Below are positions 1 through 8,930 of a DNA stretch of 64,000 bases, piece after piece (position 1 is the stretch's first letter; every line of letters begins with the position of its first letter). The notes beneath the pieces are model-generated. The model was not told the origin of the DNA. It worked only from the letters and a program-made list of their open reading frames with translations, and made no database searches. The DNA comes from Bacilli bacterium (GTDB lineage Bacteria > Bacillota_I > Bacilli_A > RFN20 > CAG-826). The stretch covers positions 1-64,000 of the forward strand of contig JAFVUY010000068.1 of the NCBI GenBank assembly GCA_017502465.1. Reading direction: 5' to 3'. The translations under genes and the position numbers were made by a program.

Positions 1-14
1 TATGAATTAAAAAA

Positions 15-91
15 GTCATCTCCAATTATCGCTAACTTTGGAAATAACTTTCTATAGAAAAACCTTTAATTCCAGAGATTTTGGAGATGAC
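15..91 (-). terminator. Long-loop inverted repeat downstream of the XRE gene, probable terminator
   Basis: A perfect 10-bp inverted repeat (GTCATCTCCA at 15-24, TGGAGATGAC at 82-91) encloses a 57-nt loop. Read leftward, the last arm is followed by a T-rich run. It lies just after the stop of the XRE gene, so it could end the uvrA-to-XRE transcript. The loop is longer than in usual terminators, so a small structured RNA is also possible. Confidence 0.5.
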
Positions 92-120
92 TATTTTATT
101 TAACATTTTTAATAAAAATT

Positions 121-339
121 TTAAAAGGAACGAAGACCTTTAGTTAATTCTGAAATATCTATCTCTAACCCATTAGCAATTTTTTCTAATGTTTTAAGAG
201 TAGGGTTCCTTCTTCCAACTTCTAAGTCAGACATATATTTACGGGTAACTCCACAAATAAGAGATAGTTCTTCTTGAGTCATCCCTTTTCTTTTTCTTAA
301 ATATTTAATTCTCATCCCGAGTTGAAGTTCAATTTTCAT
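121..339 (-). CDS. XRE-family helix-turn-helix regulator (72 aa)
   Basis: This small DNA-binding protein is almost entirely one Cro/CI-type helix-turn-helix domain. Residues 8-65 hold the usual pattern: LRKRKGMTQEELS, a recognition-helix region with GVTRKYMSDLE, then NPTLKTLEKIANGL. There is no effector or dimerisation domain beyond this. Its ATG overlaps the last 11 bases of whiA, so it is translationally coupled and ends the uvrA-lgt-HAD-trxB-whiA transcript. Target genes cannot be told from the sequence; single-domain XRE proteins often act on their own operon. The family call is firm, the regulon unknown. Confidence 0.85.
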   Translation of the reverse strand: MKIELQLGMRIKYLRKRKGMTQEELSLICGVTRKYMSDLEVGRRNPTLKTLEKIANGLEIDISELTKGLRSF

Positions 340-1288
340 TTGACAACCTCAAATAAAGTTCGTGAATCGCTCTAAAAAGATGATTGATATTCGATTTAGA
401 AACAGGTTCGTTTATTTCTAAAGAAAGTAGCTCCGCTAATTCTTTCATAGAAGCTGTTTCGTTTTCTAAACGAAGAGAGCATAAAATTCTCATCTTTTTA
501 TTAGTGATGTTATCTATACCTAATTTAGAATCAATAAATTTAATTTCTTCTTTTTGTCTATTCGCGGTCTCAAAAGACTTCTTCATGTTCGCTGTATCGA
601 AATTAGAAAGTCTATTCGCAGAGTTCATAAAATCTCTATCAACACGAATATTTTCAAAATCCATGCAAGAATTAATTGCGCCAACAAGGGCTAAAAATTC
701 CGCGATTCGATCGCTTTTTTTAAAATATAAAATATATTTGTTTCTTCTAGGAGCAATTTTTGGAACTATATCAATATTCTTATATCTTTTAAATAAATGG
801 ATCATCCATTTCGCATAATTTTCTGAATCTAAAGATATTTCTAAATGATAATTGCTACTTTTTGGAGAGTTGATTGAACCACTAGCAAGAAAAGCTCCCG
901 CTAAATAACCAGCGATTGTGTCATCATTTCTAACGATATTTTTAGATATTTTACCTTCTAAAAAGGAGATATCTAAATCATTAATAATTTCATCCGACAT
1001 CGTATTGACACTAATTTTATAAATTCTTTTCTTTTTAAGCGATTTCTTTTGAATATAATCAAAAGATGAATCGGCTTGATATATTTCTTTTAAATTCGAA
1101 TATATGAATTTAGCGATTTTCGCGTTTTCTGTCGACATTAAAAGAACAGATTGCTTATTCCTAAAAGTTAAGGTCCCATTAATCTTAATAAAGGCTGCTA
1201 AAAGAGCTCTAAGACGGTCCTTAGATTCGTATGAATTAGAAGCAATTTCTTCTTTTACTTGTTGAGTAAACGTGATCGTATTTTCCAT
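329..1288 (-). CDS. whiA: DNA-binding protein WhiA
   Basis: WhiA is a conserved Gram-positive protein with an N-terminal domain related to LAGLIDADG homing endonucleases but without cleavage activity, and a C-terminal helix-turn-helix. In Bacillus it affects division and chromosome segregation. The 319-aa length fits the family. The stretch GAFLASGSINSP (about residue 130) is the LAGLIDADG-like core, and the last ~90 residues (MRILCSLRLENE onward) are the HTH part. It follows trxB by 2 bases with no clear Shine-Dalgarno, implying coupling. The usual yvcK and rapZ neighbours are missing. It ends in TGA, the only TGA stop I found among real genes here. Confidence 0.93.
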   Translation of the reverse strand: MENTITFTQQVKEEIASNSYESKDRLRALLAAFIKINGTLTFRNKQSVLLMSTENAKIAKFIYSNLKEIYQADSSFDYIQKKSLKKKRIYKISVNTMSDEIINDLDISFLEGKISKNIVRNDDTIAGYLAGAFLASGSINSPKSSNYHLEISLDSENYAKWMIHLFKRYKNIDIVPKIAPRRNKYILYFKKSDRIAEFLALVGAINSCMDFENIRVDRDFMNSANRLSNFDTANMKKSFETANRQKEEIKFIDSKLGIDNITNKKMRILCSLRLENETASMKELAELLSLEINEPVSKSNINHLFRAIHELYLRLSNEN

Positions 1289-1290
1289 AT

Positions 1291-2205
1291 TTATTTATTT
1301 AAATAAGCAATAATTGATTTGGCTGCTACTTTTCCATCGTGTTCGCTTAAATAGATTTGTTTGACCGCGCGTGGAAGAACATCTCCAGCAGCAAATACAC
1401 CTTCAACTCTAGAAGCCATAGTCTTATCAAATGGAATTGTGCCCCATTCGTCTTTAACTCCGTCAATATTGATATATTGAGTGTTTGGGTCTTGACCTAC
1501 TAATGGGAAGAAACCTTGAACTTCTAAAGTAAGTTCTTCATTAGTTTCGCGGTGTTTAATTAATAAACCTTCGACTTTTTCTTCTCCAATAATCTTAACT
1601 GGGACATATGGGGTGATGATTTCAACATTAGAAAACTCTTTTAATTCTAAAAGCGTTTTATCACTACCTCTAAATTCGTTTCTTCTGTGAACGACATATA
1701 CCTTTTTAGCGATTTTCGCTAAATGGATAGCCTCTTTTAAGGCGCTATTACCGCCTCCAACTACTACGACATCAACACCTCTAAAGAAATGTCCATCACA
1801 AATCGCACAATAAGAAATACCTTTTCCTAAGAATTCGTCTTCTTTTTCTAAACCTAATTTTCTTTCAGTCGTGCCACTTGCGATTAACACCGCTCTTGCA
1901 AAATAGGTTTCTTGATTACATTTTAAAATGAAACCATCTTCATATTTTTCTAAGGAGTTAGCTGTGTCAAAAATAAGAGTTAAATTATTATCTTTAACTC
2001 TGGAATAAAATTCCATTGCTAAATCTGGTCCGGGTATTTTTGTAAATCCTGGATAATTATCAACGCGAGGAGCAATATTAACTTTTCCGCCTGGCATCGC
2101 TTTTTCAATAATCGCAAAGCTTATACCCGCTTTTTTAAGTTCGATACCTGCGCCGATACCAGCAGGGCCACAGCCAATAATTATCACATCATATTCTCTA
2201 TTCAT
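1291..2205 (-). CDS. trxB: Thioredoxin-disulfide reductase
   Basis: This flavoenzyme passes electrons from NADPH through FAD and a redox-active cysteine pair to thioredoxin, keeping cytosolic thiols reduced. Visible motifs are the N-terminal FAD-binding GCGPAGIGAG (residues 11-20), the catalytic CAIC pair (C133 and C136) in SYCAICDG, the NADPH-binding GGGNSA just after, and a C-terminal GVFAAGDV FAD motif. The length of 304 aa is normal. The ATG has a good AAGGAGG site and overlaps the end of the HAD gene by 8 bases. The position between the phosphatase and whiA matches the Firmicutes uvrA-hprK-lgt-ppaX-trxB-yvcK-whiA region with some genes lost. Confidence 0.95.
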   Translation of the reverse strand: MNREYDVIIIGCGPAGIGAGIELKKAGISFAIIEKAMPGGKVNIAPRVDNYPGFTKIPGPDLAMEFYSRVKDNNLTLIFDTANSLEKYEDGFILKCNQETYFARAVLIASGTTERKLGLEKEDEFLGKGISYCAICDGHFFRGVDVVVVGGGNSALKEAIHLAKIAKKVYVVHRRNEFRGSDKTLLELKEFSNVEIITPYVPVKIIGEEKVEGLLIKHRETNEELTLEVQGFFPLVGQDPNTQYINIDGVKDEWGTIPFDKTMASRVEGVFAAGDVLPRAVKQIYLSEHDGKVAAKSIIAYLNK

Positions 2206-2845
2206 AAATAGCCTCCTTAACTAAATCTATAAAACTAAATAATTTGATATCAGGATTTAAAGTCTTAGGTATCTCTCTATTTCCAAAATAGATAATCGCC
2301 GACTTTACATTCGCGTTTTTTGCGCTGACATCATCGATAACATTATCTCCGACATATAAAACTCTATCTTTATTAATATTTTCATAAATTGATAGGGCTT
2401 TTTCTATTCCTTCTTTAGAAGGTTTGCCTTCACTAACATCATCTAATCCCACTAAAACATCAAATAAATCATTCATTTTAATGATATCTAATGTCTTTAA
2501 AGCGGATTTTCTAACTTTATTTGTGACAATACCTAATTTAATTCCTAATTGTTTAAGTTTAATTAAAACTTCTAAACAACCATCCATAGGTTTGACCAAT
2601 TCATCATATAACTCTTTAGAGATTCTTTGATATTCCTGATACATAAAATTCACATCCATATGAGGAAATTCTTTTATTAAAGTTTCTCTAAGTGGAGGAC
2701 CAGAGAAATAATACATTTCTTTTAAAGGAGTTCTTCTTCCATCTCTATATAAATCATAGAGTTGATAAAAAGTTTCTACGATCATCCTATCCGTATCAGC
2801 GATCGTCCCATCCATATCAAATAAGATAATGTCAAATTTATTCAA
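2198..2845 (-). CDS. HAD-family phosphatase (PpaX/phosphoglycolate phosphatase-like)
   Basis: This 215-aa haloacid-dehalogenase hydrolase has the nucleophile motif DMDGT (residues 10-14), a Thr in motif II (GIVTNK), a conserved Lys in GKPS and the metal-binding GDNVIDD motif. A helical cap sits between motif I and II, typical of PpaX and phosphoglycolate phosphatases. In Bacillus the same place next to lgt is held by the pyrophosphatase PpaX, so pyrophosphatase or sugar-phosphate phosphatase activity is inferred from synteny. The start is TTG, 8 bases after the lgt stop, with a GGAG site upstream. The exact substrate is not visible. Confidence 0.85.
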   Translation of the reverse strand: MNKFDIILFDMDGTIADTDRMIVETFYQLYDLYRDGRRTPLKEMYYFSGPPLRETLIKEFPHMDVNFMYQEYQRISKELYDELVKPMDGCLEVLIKLKQLGIKLGIVTNKVRKSALKTLDIIKMNDLFDVLVGLDDVSEGKPSKEGIEKALSIYENINKDRVLYVGDNVIDDVSAKNANVKSAIIYFGNREIPKTLNPDIKLFSFIDLVKEAIYE

Positions 2846-2853
2846 AGCATCTC

Positions 2854-3459
2854 CTATCTTGCTTCAAAATAATAAAGAAGCGGGATAGCGGTGAGGAAAA
2901 GTGTTCCAATTCCACTTACCAAAAGAATTGTTCCACCTAAGAATGGAGTGAATGTAAGGGAGGTTGGAATGTAGCTATTCGCCATTAAAATGATACCGCT
3001 TGTAACAAATATTACCGCTACTAAAGCAATTGAAAGTGTGACAATAATTGAATTCTTTTTCCAGTTTTCTTTAGGGACGATTTGTCCTTTTCTTTTTCTA
3101 ATAAACCATCTAACAAGGTGATTAATAACAATTAAAAGTAAACCAATCGCGATAAAACAGCAGGACCAAATCCAGCTCCAATATCCATTATCGCCCATTT
3201 TATATCCAGAATATCTTAATGGTTCAAGAAGCGCTCTATTAAGACCATAAACAATAATATAAGCAAGCCCTAAGTCGCCTAATTCTGTATATTTTCTAAG
3301 CTTTCTTCCGAAAAGTTCTGCAATTAAGAAATATCCCGCGACATTTAAGGCGCCTTCAATTAAGAAAAGTGGGACATAAACTTGATCAGGTCCTAAACTA
3401 GGAGCAACAGAAGAATAATGTAAATTATTAACAATAACAGTAGGGAGCCAACTAAACAT
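2854..3459 (-). CDS. lgt: Prolipoprotein diacylglyceryl transferase, C-terminal part (lgt interrupted)
   Basis: This open frame is the C-terminal third of Lgt, the membrane enzyme that moves diacylglycerol from phosphatidylglycerol to the lipobox cysteine of prolipoproteins. Several hydrophobic segments are visible. The ATG at 3459 is only the first Met after the family signature: translation of 3460-3720 in the same frame gives the rest of the enzyme, including GRWGNFFNCEVHG (about 3480-3515). Neither open frame alone would carry that signature. The intact protein would run from 4368 to 2854 (504 codons with one TAA). See the 3721-4368 entry for the break. Confidence 0.85.
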   Translation of the reverse strand: MFSWLPTVIVNNLHYSSVAPSLGPDQVYVPLFLIEGALNVAGYFLIAELFGRKLRKYTELGDLGLAYIIVYGLNRALLEPLRYSGYKMGDNGYWSWIWSCCFIAIGLLLIVINHLVRWFIRKRKGQIVPKENWKKNSIIVTLSIALVAVIFVTSGIILMANSYIPTSLTFTPFLGGTILLVSGIGTLFLTAIPLLYYFEAR

Positions 3460-3720
3460 TGATGTGCTAACCGCGACACCATGAACTTCACAGTTAAAGA
3501 AATTACCCCATCTGCCAATAGCTTGAGCAAGTAAGATAGTAGGAACAACTACATCAATCGCAACCCAAATGGAATAGCCTCTATTTCTCCAGATAAACCA
3601 AAGAACGCCGATAACAATACCACTTATCGCTCCACCTAAAATAGTTAATCCACCTTCCCAGAAAGCAAAAACATGCCAGAATGGTTGATTCGCGAATTCT
3701 AAATTCCAGTTACCAATAAC

Positions 3721-4368
3721 TTAGAAAAGTCTCGCGCCTAATATACCCGCAGGGAAAGCGACTAAGAATGTCGATTCAAATAAGCCGTGTTTTCCGTATT
3801 GAATATACATTTTATGGTCACATAAGAAATAAACAAATAAAGCTCCACCTAAAATACATAATGCATACCAAGCAATGTTTGGAGAAACACTTGAATCCGG
3901 GGAGACAAATCCACTATCAAAATTAATTCCATTGACAAGAGGATATGTCCAATATGCCGCATATCCATCAGTGAAAATGAAAAAGAAAATCATCATAAAA
4001 GGGATAGACACTAACATTGAGATAAATAGTATTTTATCTAATTTAATAGGCAAGCCTTTACGATAATAATGGACAATAAAACTAATGAAAAATACATAGA
4101 CAAACAAGGAGAAGAAAAAGGCTCCTGAAAGTCCTAACACATATTCATAAGCTTTTGGGCTTTCTTTAATAAAGCCATAGGCTCCTAACATAGCAAGAGT
4201 AAAACTTACTACGAAAATACCCCCTATAATAAGGAAGTTTTTCATTTCCTTATCATAATCAATTTCATTTAATGGGTTTTTAACTAATTTAACCGCTCGA
4301 TAGATTCCATAGCCAAAGGCTATAATTGAGGCGATTATAAAGATATAAAACATAACTTGAAGTCCCAT
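3721..4368 (-). CDS. lgt: Prolipoprotein diacylglyceryl transferase, N-terminal part (ends at in-frame TAA)
   Basis: This is the N-terminal part of Lgt, with about five membrane segments and an extended loop, as in the longer Lgt proteins of mollicutes. It ends at GARLF followed by TAA at 3721-3723, after which the same frame continues with VIGNWNLEF and the rest of the enzyme. Lgt proteins normally have Tyr at this point (GARLYYV), so the stop stands where TAT or TAC is expected. The start has a GGAGGGA site 9 bases after the uvrA stop. The window encodes many lipoproteins, so loss of Lgt is unlikely; a sequencing error or recent mutation is more plausible. Confidence 0.88.
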   Translation of the reverse strand: MGLQVMFYIFIIASIIAFGYGIYRAVKLVKNPLNEIDYDKEMKNFLIIGGIFVVSFTLAMLGAYGFIKESPKAYEYVLGLSGAFFFSLFVYVFFISFIVHYYRKGLPIKLDKILFISMLVSIPFMMIFFFIFTDGYAAYWTYPLVNGINFDSGFVSPDSSVSPNIAWYALCILGGALFVYFLCDHKMYIQYGKHGLFESTFLVAFPAGILGARLF

Positions 4369-4377
4369 AAGTCCCTC

Positions 4378-7224
4378 CTATTCATATATCCCTTCATCAA
4401 GGGTTTGTTTTAAATATATTCCTGTATAAGAATTTTTGATTTTACTTACTTCTTCTGGCGTTCCGGTTGCGACAATTGTTCCTCCGCCATCTCCGCCTTC
4501 AGGTCCTAAATCAATAATATGGTCAGCGACCTTAATAACGTCTAAATTGTGTTCGATAACTAAGACCGTGTCTCCGTGATCAACAAATTTTTGTAACACT
4601 TTAATTAATTTTTTGACATCGTCCATATGTAAACCAGTTGTAGGTTCATCAAGAATATATAATGTTTTTCCTGTTGGCTTTCTTTGAAGCTCATAGGCTA
4701 ATTTGATTCTTTGAGCTTCACCTCCAGATAATGTGGTCGCTGGTTGACCTAATTTAATATATCCTAGACCAACATCATATAAAGTTTTAAGTCTTTTATG
4801 CAATGATGGGCGATTAGAGAAAAATTCCATCGCATCTTCAACAGTCATTTCAAGAACATCATAGATGTTTTTGCCCTTATATGTAACTTGAAGAGTTTCT
4901 TCGTTATAACGTTTTCCATCGCATTGTTCACATTTGATATAAACATCAGGCAAGAAATTCATTGGAATTCTTGTTACACCTGCCCCTTGGCAGTGTTCAC
5001 ATCTACCCCCAACTACATTAAAGGAGAATCTTGATTTATCAAATCCTCTAGATTTTGCTTCAATTGTCTCCGCGAACAACGCGCGTATGTCATCGAAAAG
5101 TTTAACATATGTTGCAGGATTACTTCTTGGAGTTCTTCCAATTGGTTCTTGTGAAACATTAATAACTTTATCAATATTTTCAATACCTGAAATAGATTTA
5201 ATCTTTCCCGGGAAAAGCCCTTCTTTTTTAGAAATTAGAATTTGTAAATGATTATCTAATGTGTGATTGATAAGAGTGGATTTTCCACTTCCAGAAACAC
5301 CTGTAACACACACAAATTTTCCTAAAGGAATGTCAACATTTACTTTTTTAAGGTTATTCGCTTCTGCTCCTTTAATGGAAATGAATTTACCATTTCCTTT
5401 TCTACGAGTTTTAGGAATAGGGATATATTTTTCTTTGCTTAAATATAATCCAGTAATGCTTTGTTTGTTATTCACTAAATCATCTACACTTCCTGAAACG
5501 ATAACTTTTCCTCCGTGAACACCCGCACCTGGACCGATATCTACGACATGATCAGCTTCTCTTATTGTTTCTTCATCATGTTCTACAACGATTAAAGTAT
5601 TGCCTAAATCTCTCATAGATTTCATTGTTTGAATTAATTTTTTGTTGTCTCTTTGATGCAAACCAATCGAAGGTTCATCTAAAACATATAAAACACCAGA
5701 GAGTCTAGAACCAATTTGAGTTGCCAAACGGATACGTTGCGCTTCTCCTCCAGACAAGGTAAGCGCCATACGTGATAAGGTTAAATATTCTAAGCCTACA
5801 TCACACAAGAAATTAGTTCTATTAGATATTTCTTGTAAAACAAGTTTAGCGATTTGTAACTCGCTTTCACTTAATTTGTCTTTTAAAGAATTGACCCACT
5901 CTCTTAAATCTTTTAATTGCAAATTAGTCGCATCATAGATGCTTTTATTATCAATTTTAACCGCAAGAGCAGTGTCGTTAAGTCTTGAACCACCACATGT
6001 CGTACATGTATGGTCTTTTAAAAACTTAACATAATATTCTCTCATCCAATCGGAATTAGTTTCACTATAAAGTCTTTCGATTTTAACTTTAATTCCTTCT
6101 ATATATCCAAAACGATTATTGACGTTTCCAGACGATGATTTTAATTGATATTTATGTACATCAGGGGAACCATTAAGTAAGATATCAACTTGAGATTGAT
6201 TTAATTCTTTAAATGGAACATCCATTGGAATTTTATATAGCTTACATAATAGTTGGAATTCTTGCCATTCGAGATTTAAAGAACCCACCATATGATGATA
6301 ATAATCAATCGCCCCTTGAGCGATACTTAATTCTTTATTAGGCACTAATAGGTCTAAATCTGCTTCTTTTTTAACACCCAAGCCTTTGCAATCAGGACAA
6401 CATCCTAAAGGAGAATTAAAAGAAAATAGTCTAGGTTCTAATTTTGGAACAGAAAATCCACAATAAGGACATGTATGTCGATCAGAAAGAACTTTTTCTC
6501 CATTAGGGGTGTAAATAACTAATAATCCATGAGACCAATCTAAAGCAGTTTCAATTGATTCATAAACTCTGCTTCTAATTTCTGGTTTAACAATAATTCT
6601 ATCAACAACTATATCAATATCGTGACGTTTGTTTTTTTCTAATTCTTTAAAGTCATCAATGCTTATAAATTCTCCATCGACTCTTAAACGTTGGAAACCA
6701 CTTATTCTTATTTTTTCAACAATATCTTTTTGCGTTCCTTTTTCATGATGAACAACCGGAGATAATAATTGAATCTTAGTTCCTTCTTCATATGACATAA
6801 CTATATTTGTCATTTGAGTGACTGAAAAAGAAATAATAGGTTCGTTATGTGTTGGACAATATGGTACGCCTATTCTAGCGTATAACAAACGTAAATAATC
6901 ATAAATCTCAGTGACTGTTCCTACTGTAGAACGAGGGTTATGAGATGTAGTTTTTTGATCAATTGAAATTGAAGGAGATAAACCTTCAATGGAATCAACA
7001 TCAGGTTTTTCAAAGTTGCCCAAAAATTGTCTAGCGTAGCTAGATAATGATTCCATGTATCTTCTTTGACCTTCTGCAAAGATTGTGTCAAAGGCTAGAG
7101 TTGTTTTTCCACTTCCAGAAACGCCAGTGAAAACCACTAATGATTCTTTAGGGATTTCTAAAGATACATTTTTAAGGTTGTTTTCTCTTGCTCCTTTAAT
7201 AATAATTTTCTTAGTTTGTTCCAT
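4378..7224 (-). CDS. uvrA: Excinuclease ABC subunit A
   Basis: UvrA is the damage-recognition ATPase of nucleotide excision repair, acting as a dimer with UvrB. The 948-aa protein has two ABC modules: Walker [12 protein letters not shown] near residue 35 with signature [12 protein letters not shown], and [11 protein letters not shown] near 645 with [12 protein letters not shown]. Zinc-binding pairs are CPYC/CPDC in the first half and CEHC/CEQC in the second. It is complete and of normal size. No Shine-Dalgarno precedes the ATG; instead TGC-TAAAAT at 7234-7242 places the start of transcription 2-3 bases before the ATG, suggesting a leaderless message for the whole operon. Confidence 0.97.
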   Translation of the reverse strand: MEQTKKIIIKGARENNLKNVSLEIPKESLVVFTGVSGSGKTTLAFDTIFAEGQRRYMESLSSYARQFLGNFEKPDVDSIEGLSPSISIDQKTTSHNPRSTVGTVTEIYDYLRLLYARIGVPYCPTHNEPIISFSVTQMTNIVMSYEEGTKIQLLSPVVHHEKGTQKDIVEKIRISGFQRLRVDGEFISIDDFKELEKNKRHDIDIVVDRIIVKPEIRSRVYESIETALDWSHGLLVIYTPNGEKVLSDRHTCPYCGFSVPKLEPRLFSFNSPLGCCPDCKGLGVKKEADLDLLVPNKELSIAQGAIDYYHHMVGSLNLEWQEFQLLCKLYKIPMDVPFKELNQSQVDILLNGSPDVHKYQLKSSSGNVNNRFGYIEGIKVKIERLYSETNSDWMREYYVKFLKDHTCTTCGGSRLNDTALAVKIDNKSIYDATNLQLKDLREWVNSLKDKLSESELQIAKLVLQEISNRTNFLCDVGLEYLTLSRMALTLSGGEAQRIRLATQIGSRLSGVLYVLDEPSIGLHQRDNKKLIQTMKSMRDLGNTLIVVEHDEETIREADHVVDIGPGAGVHGGKVIVSGSVDDLVNNKQSITGLYLSKEKYIPIPKTRRKGNGKFISIKGAEANNLKKVNVDIPLGKFVCVTGVSGSGKSTLINHTLDNHLQILISKKEGLFPGKIKSISGIENIDKVINVSQEPIGRTPRSNPATYVKLFDDIRALFAETIEAKSRGFDKSRFSFNVVGGRCEHCQGAGVTRIPMNFLPDVYIKCEQCDGKRYNEETLQVTYKGKNIYDVLEMTVEDAMEFFSNRPSLHKRLKTLYDVGLGYIKLGQPATTLSGGEAQRIKLAYELQRKPTGKTLYILDEPTTGLHMDDVKKLIKVLQKFVDHGDTVLVIEHNLDVIKVADHIIDLGPEGGDGGGTIVATGTPEEVSKIKNSYTGIYLKQTLDEGIYE

Positions 7225-7242
7225 AGTTAATTCATTTTAGCA
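7225..7242 (-). promoter_or_regulatory. Extended -10 promoter of the uvrA operon, leaderless layout
   Basis: Read leftward, TGC-TAAAAT (-10 at 7239-7234) ends 9 bases before the uvrA ATG. Transcription starting about 7 bases downstream would leave a 2-3 base leader, and no ribosome-binding site is present. The -35 is weak, which fits an extended -10 promoter. Confidence 0.55.
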
Positions 7243-7279
7243 AAAATGAAGATTAAAGTTTACATATTTAATAAAATAG

Positions 7280-7309
7280 TTGTAGATTTTAATATAAAAA
7301 ATCTATAAT
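7280..7309 (+). promoter_or_regulatory. Promoter of tRNA-Pro
   Basis: TTGTAG (7280-7285) and a perfect TATAAT (7304-7309) are separated by 18 bases and end 10 bases before the tRNA. Confidence 0.65.
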
Positions 7310-7319
7310 TTAATTACAT

Positions 7320-7396
<77 letters not shown>

Positions 7397-7407
7397 TTTT
7401 TTAAAAA

Positions 7408-7869
7408 ATGAATAATGAATATAAAATCATATCTCTTAAAGAAAATCCTAACTTAATTGATGAAGCTTGTAAGTTTTTTTCTAATGCTTGGCAAATACCT
7501 TATGATGCCTATTATGAAAGCATGGAAGAAATGAAGACTTCTTCTTTAGGTTATCCTTTTTGGTTAGTGGTGACTTTTAAGGATGAAATCGTTGGAGGAT
7601 TAGGAGTTATAAAAAATGACTTCCATTCTAGAATTGATTTATTCCCAAATATCTGCGCGGTTTTTGTGAAAGAAAATCATAGAAGAAAAGGTTTATGTCC
7701 TCTTCTATTAAAGACAATGATTGAACATCTTCATAAGCATAAAATAGATAAAGTCTATCTTGTTACAAATCACACGTCTTTATATGAAAAATATGGATTT
7801 ACTTATTACTGTGAAACTATGTGTGAAGATGGACCTTCAAGAGTTTATCTCCATGAATATGAAAAATAA
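7408..7869 (+). CDS. GNAT-family N-acetyltransferase
   Basis: This 153-aa protein has the GCN5-related acetyltransferase fold, which transfers an acetyl group from acetyl-CoA to an amine. The acetyl-CoA loop is visible as ENHRRKGLCP (about residue 90), an R/Q-x-x-G-x variant, preceded by the usual beta strand (ICAVFVK) and followed by the C-terminal SLYEKYGFTYY motif common in the family. The substrate cannot be deduced. The ATG lies 11 bases after the encoded CCA of tRNA-Pro and has no ribosome-binding site, so it is either read from a processed tRNA transcript or initiates poorly. A bidirectional hairpin follows its stop. Confidence 0.85.
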   Translation: MNNEYKIISLKENPNLIDEACKFFSNAWQIPYDAYYESMEEMKTSSLGYPFWLVVTFKDEIVGGLGVIKNDFHSRIDLFPNICAVFVKENHRRKGLCPLLLKTMIEHLHKHKIDKVYLVTNHTSLYEKYGFTYYCETMCEDGPSRVYLHEYEK

Positions 7870-7890
7870 CGGGAATTCCGTTATTTTTTT
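7862..7890. terminator. Bidirectional terminator between convergent genes
   Basis: The near-perfect palindrome AAATAACGG-GAATT-CCGTTATTT is flanked by A and T runs, so it can stop transcription in both directions. It overlaps the GNAT stop codon and abuts the stop of the leftward kinase gene. Confidence 0.8.
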
Positions 7891-8395
7891 ACTCGTTTGA
7901 AACGATTTTATAAACGATTTTGTGGAAATCGTTTGAATCTATAATATAAATATTATCAAAGAAGGATTTATCTTTTTCGTTTGGCATTTCAAAATTTTGA
8001 TAATAATTAGTCAATGCCTCAATTGGAACAGGGAATTCTCTATCTAAATTTTGTTTTTCTAAGACATCTTTATTGATTTTAAAAACCACTAAATCGATTT
8101 GATCAAAATATTTTTTAAGTTCTAGATTTGGATCAACACGATATTTGCTAAGAGTGTTTGTGGAATCTAAAATAACAATCGCATTTTCGTCTAAAGAATA
8201 AACTTTTGGAAGCTCATAAAACATTTTCCACATAAGTGAATCAAAATCTAAATTTTGTTGATGACCTGCGATTTGTTTTCTGAGGTTATCGCTGCTAACA
8301 ATATAGACATGACCTGAAGTAGATTTTTTAACAAGTTCTGAGAAATATGATTTTCCACTTCCAGGAACACCGCTTAAAACAATTAACTTTTTCAT
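7889..8395 (-). CDS. P-loop kinase-like ATP-binding protein
   Basis: This 168-aa protein begins with a Walker A motif, GVPGSGKSYFS (residues 9-19), like AAA_33/zeta-type or polynucleotide-kinase-type P-loop phosphotransferases. A Walker B-like strand (AIVILDSTN, about residue 75) and a basic lid region (NLDREFPVP) follow. The substrate is unknown; a small nucleotide, RNA end or metabolite kinase are all possible. No antitoxin-like partner is adjacent, so a zeta-toxin role is not supported. The ATG has no ribosome-binding site but lies 6 bases after an extended -10 (TGC-TATTAT), suggesting a leaderless mRNA. Confidence 0.75.
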   Translation of the reverse strand: MKKLIVLSGVPGSGKSYFSELVKKSTSGHVYIVSSDNLRKQIAGHQQNLDFDSLMWKMFYELPKVYSLDENAIVILDSTNTLSKYRVDPNLELKKYFDQIDLVVFKINKDVLEKQNLDREFPVPIEALTNYYQNFEMPNEKDKSFFDNIYIIDSNDFHKIVYKIVSNE

Positions 8396-8430
8396 AACTA
8401 GATAATAGCAATAAAAAAGAGTGTATTCAA
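8396..8430 (-). promoter_or_regulatory. Extended -10 promoter of the P-loop kinase gene, leaderless
   Basis: Read leftward, TTGAAT and TATTAT (8407-8402) are 17 bases apart with TG one base before the -10. Only 6 bases separate the -10 from the ATG at 8395, so the first A of the start codon is near +1. The -35 lies in the loop and 3' arm of the preceding gene's terminator. Confidence 0.65.
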
Positions 8431-8440
8431 CACTCTTTAA
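8412..8440 (-). terminator. Rho-independent terminator after the 115-aa unknown gene
   Basis: AAAGAGTGT and ACACTCTTT form a 9-bp stem with a 5-base loop. Read leftward it is followed by TTTTTTATT. Confidence 0.85.
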
Positions 8441-8458
8441 TATCGATTATTTTTTAAA

Positions 8459-8806
8459 TTAGAAATTGTATTCTGCTTTAATAGAAGCAAGTTCTTCTTC
8501 ACTAACTTCTTTTGTTTTAAGAAGTTGTTTTTCTAATTTTTTAATATCCTTTTTAACGATTTTTAATAATTCTTCAGTTTCTTTACGAATAACGATTTTT
8601 TGTCTAACTCTATTAAGTAAAACTTCTGGAACATAATCACTTAAAACATGGCTACCTTCTCTCCATTGACGATAATGGTAAACGTGACCAGAAATTACTT
8701 TTTTAGAAATATAACCACGTGGGAGTGATTCGACGGCAGATTGGATATTTTTGTATTCTTCTAATAATTCGCGGAATGCTTCAAGCATTTTATCTTTCTT
8801 TGACAT
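8459..8806 (-). CDS. Small conserved-type protein of unknown function (115 aa)
   Basis: I do not recognise this gene with certainty. The 115-aa product is soluble and charged, with a predicted helical N-terminus and a C-terminal coiled-coil-like stretch (residues 75-110, many Lys, Glu and Leu). A central segment around residues 38-55, with GHVYHYRQWREG, resembles the tyrosine/arginine-rich motif of small proteins annotated as DUF6788 and found in phages and Firmicutes; that link is from memory. It is monocistronic, with a consensus promoter, an AAGGAGA ribosome-binding site and its own terminator. Confidence 0.7.
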   Translation of the reverse strand: MSKKDKMLEAFRELLEEYKNIQSAVESLPRGYISKKVISGHVYHYRQWREGSHVLSDYVPEVLLNRVRQKIVIRKETEELLKIVKKDIKKLEKQLLKTKEVSEEELASIKAEYNF

Positions 8807-8831
8807 ATCTTGTTCTCCTTAACCTACCAAC

Positions 8832-8860
8832 ATTATAAAGATTAGGACGCCTTTTCACAA
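8832..8860 (-). promoter_or_regulatory. Consensus promoter of the 115-aa unknown gene
   Basis: Read leftward, TTGTGA (8860-8855) and TATAAT (8837-8832) are separated by 17 bases, upstream of the AAGGAG site and the ATG at 8806. Confidence 0.8.
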
Positions 8861-8885
8861 GCGAAAAGAATTATTTTTTAAAAAG

Positions 8886-8920
8886 AACAAAAAAAGTAGG
8901 GGACGAATCCCCTACCTTAT
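8886..8920 (-). terminator. Rho-independent terminator of nifJ
   Basis: AAGGTAGGGG-ATTCGT-CCCCTACTT read leftward, followed by a T run, 11 bases after the nifJ stop. Confidence 0.85.
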
Positions 8921-8930
8921 TTTAGGTTAA

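Noticed and set aside
329-1288. Homing endonuclease from the LAGLIDADG-like motif
   Set aside because: WhiA proteins carry this fold as a non-cleaving domain; the length and C-terminal HTH fit WhiA.
7889-8395. Zeta-type toxin of a toxin-antitoxin pair
   Set aside because: Only the general P-loop kinase fold is visible, and no small antitoxin gene is adjacent.
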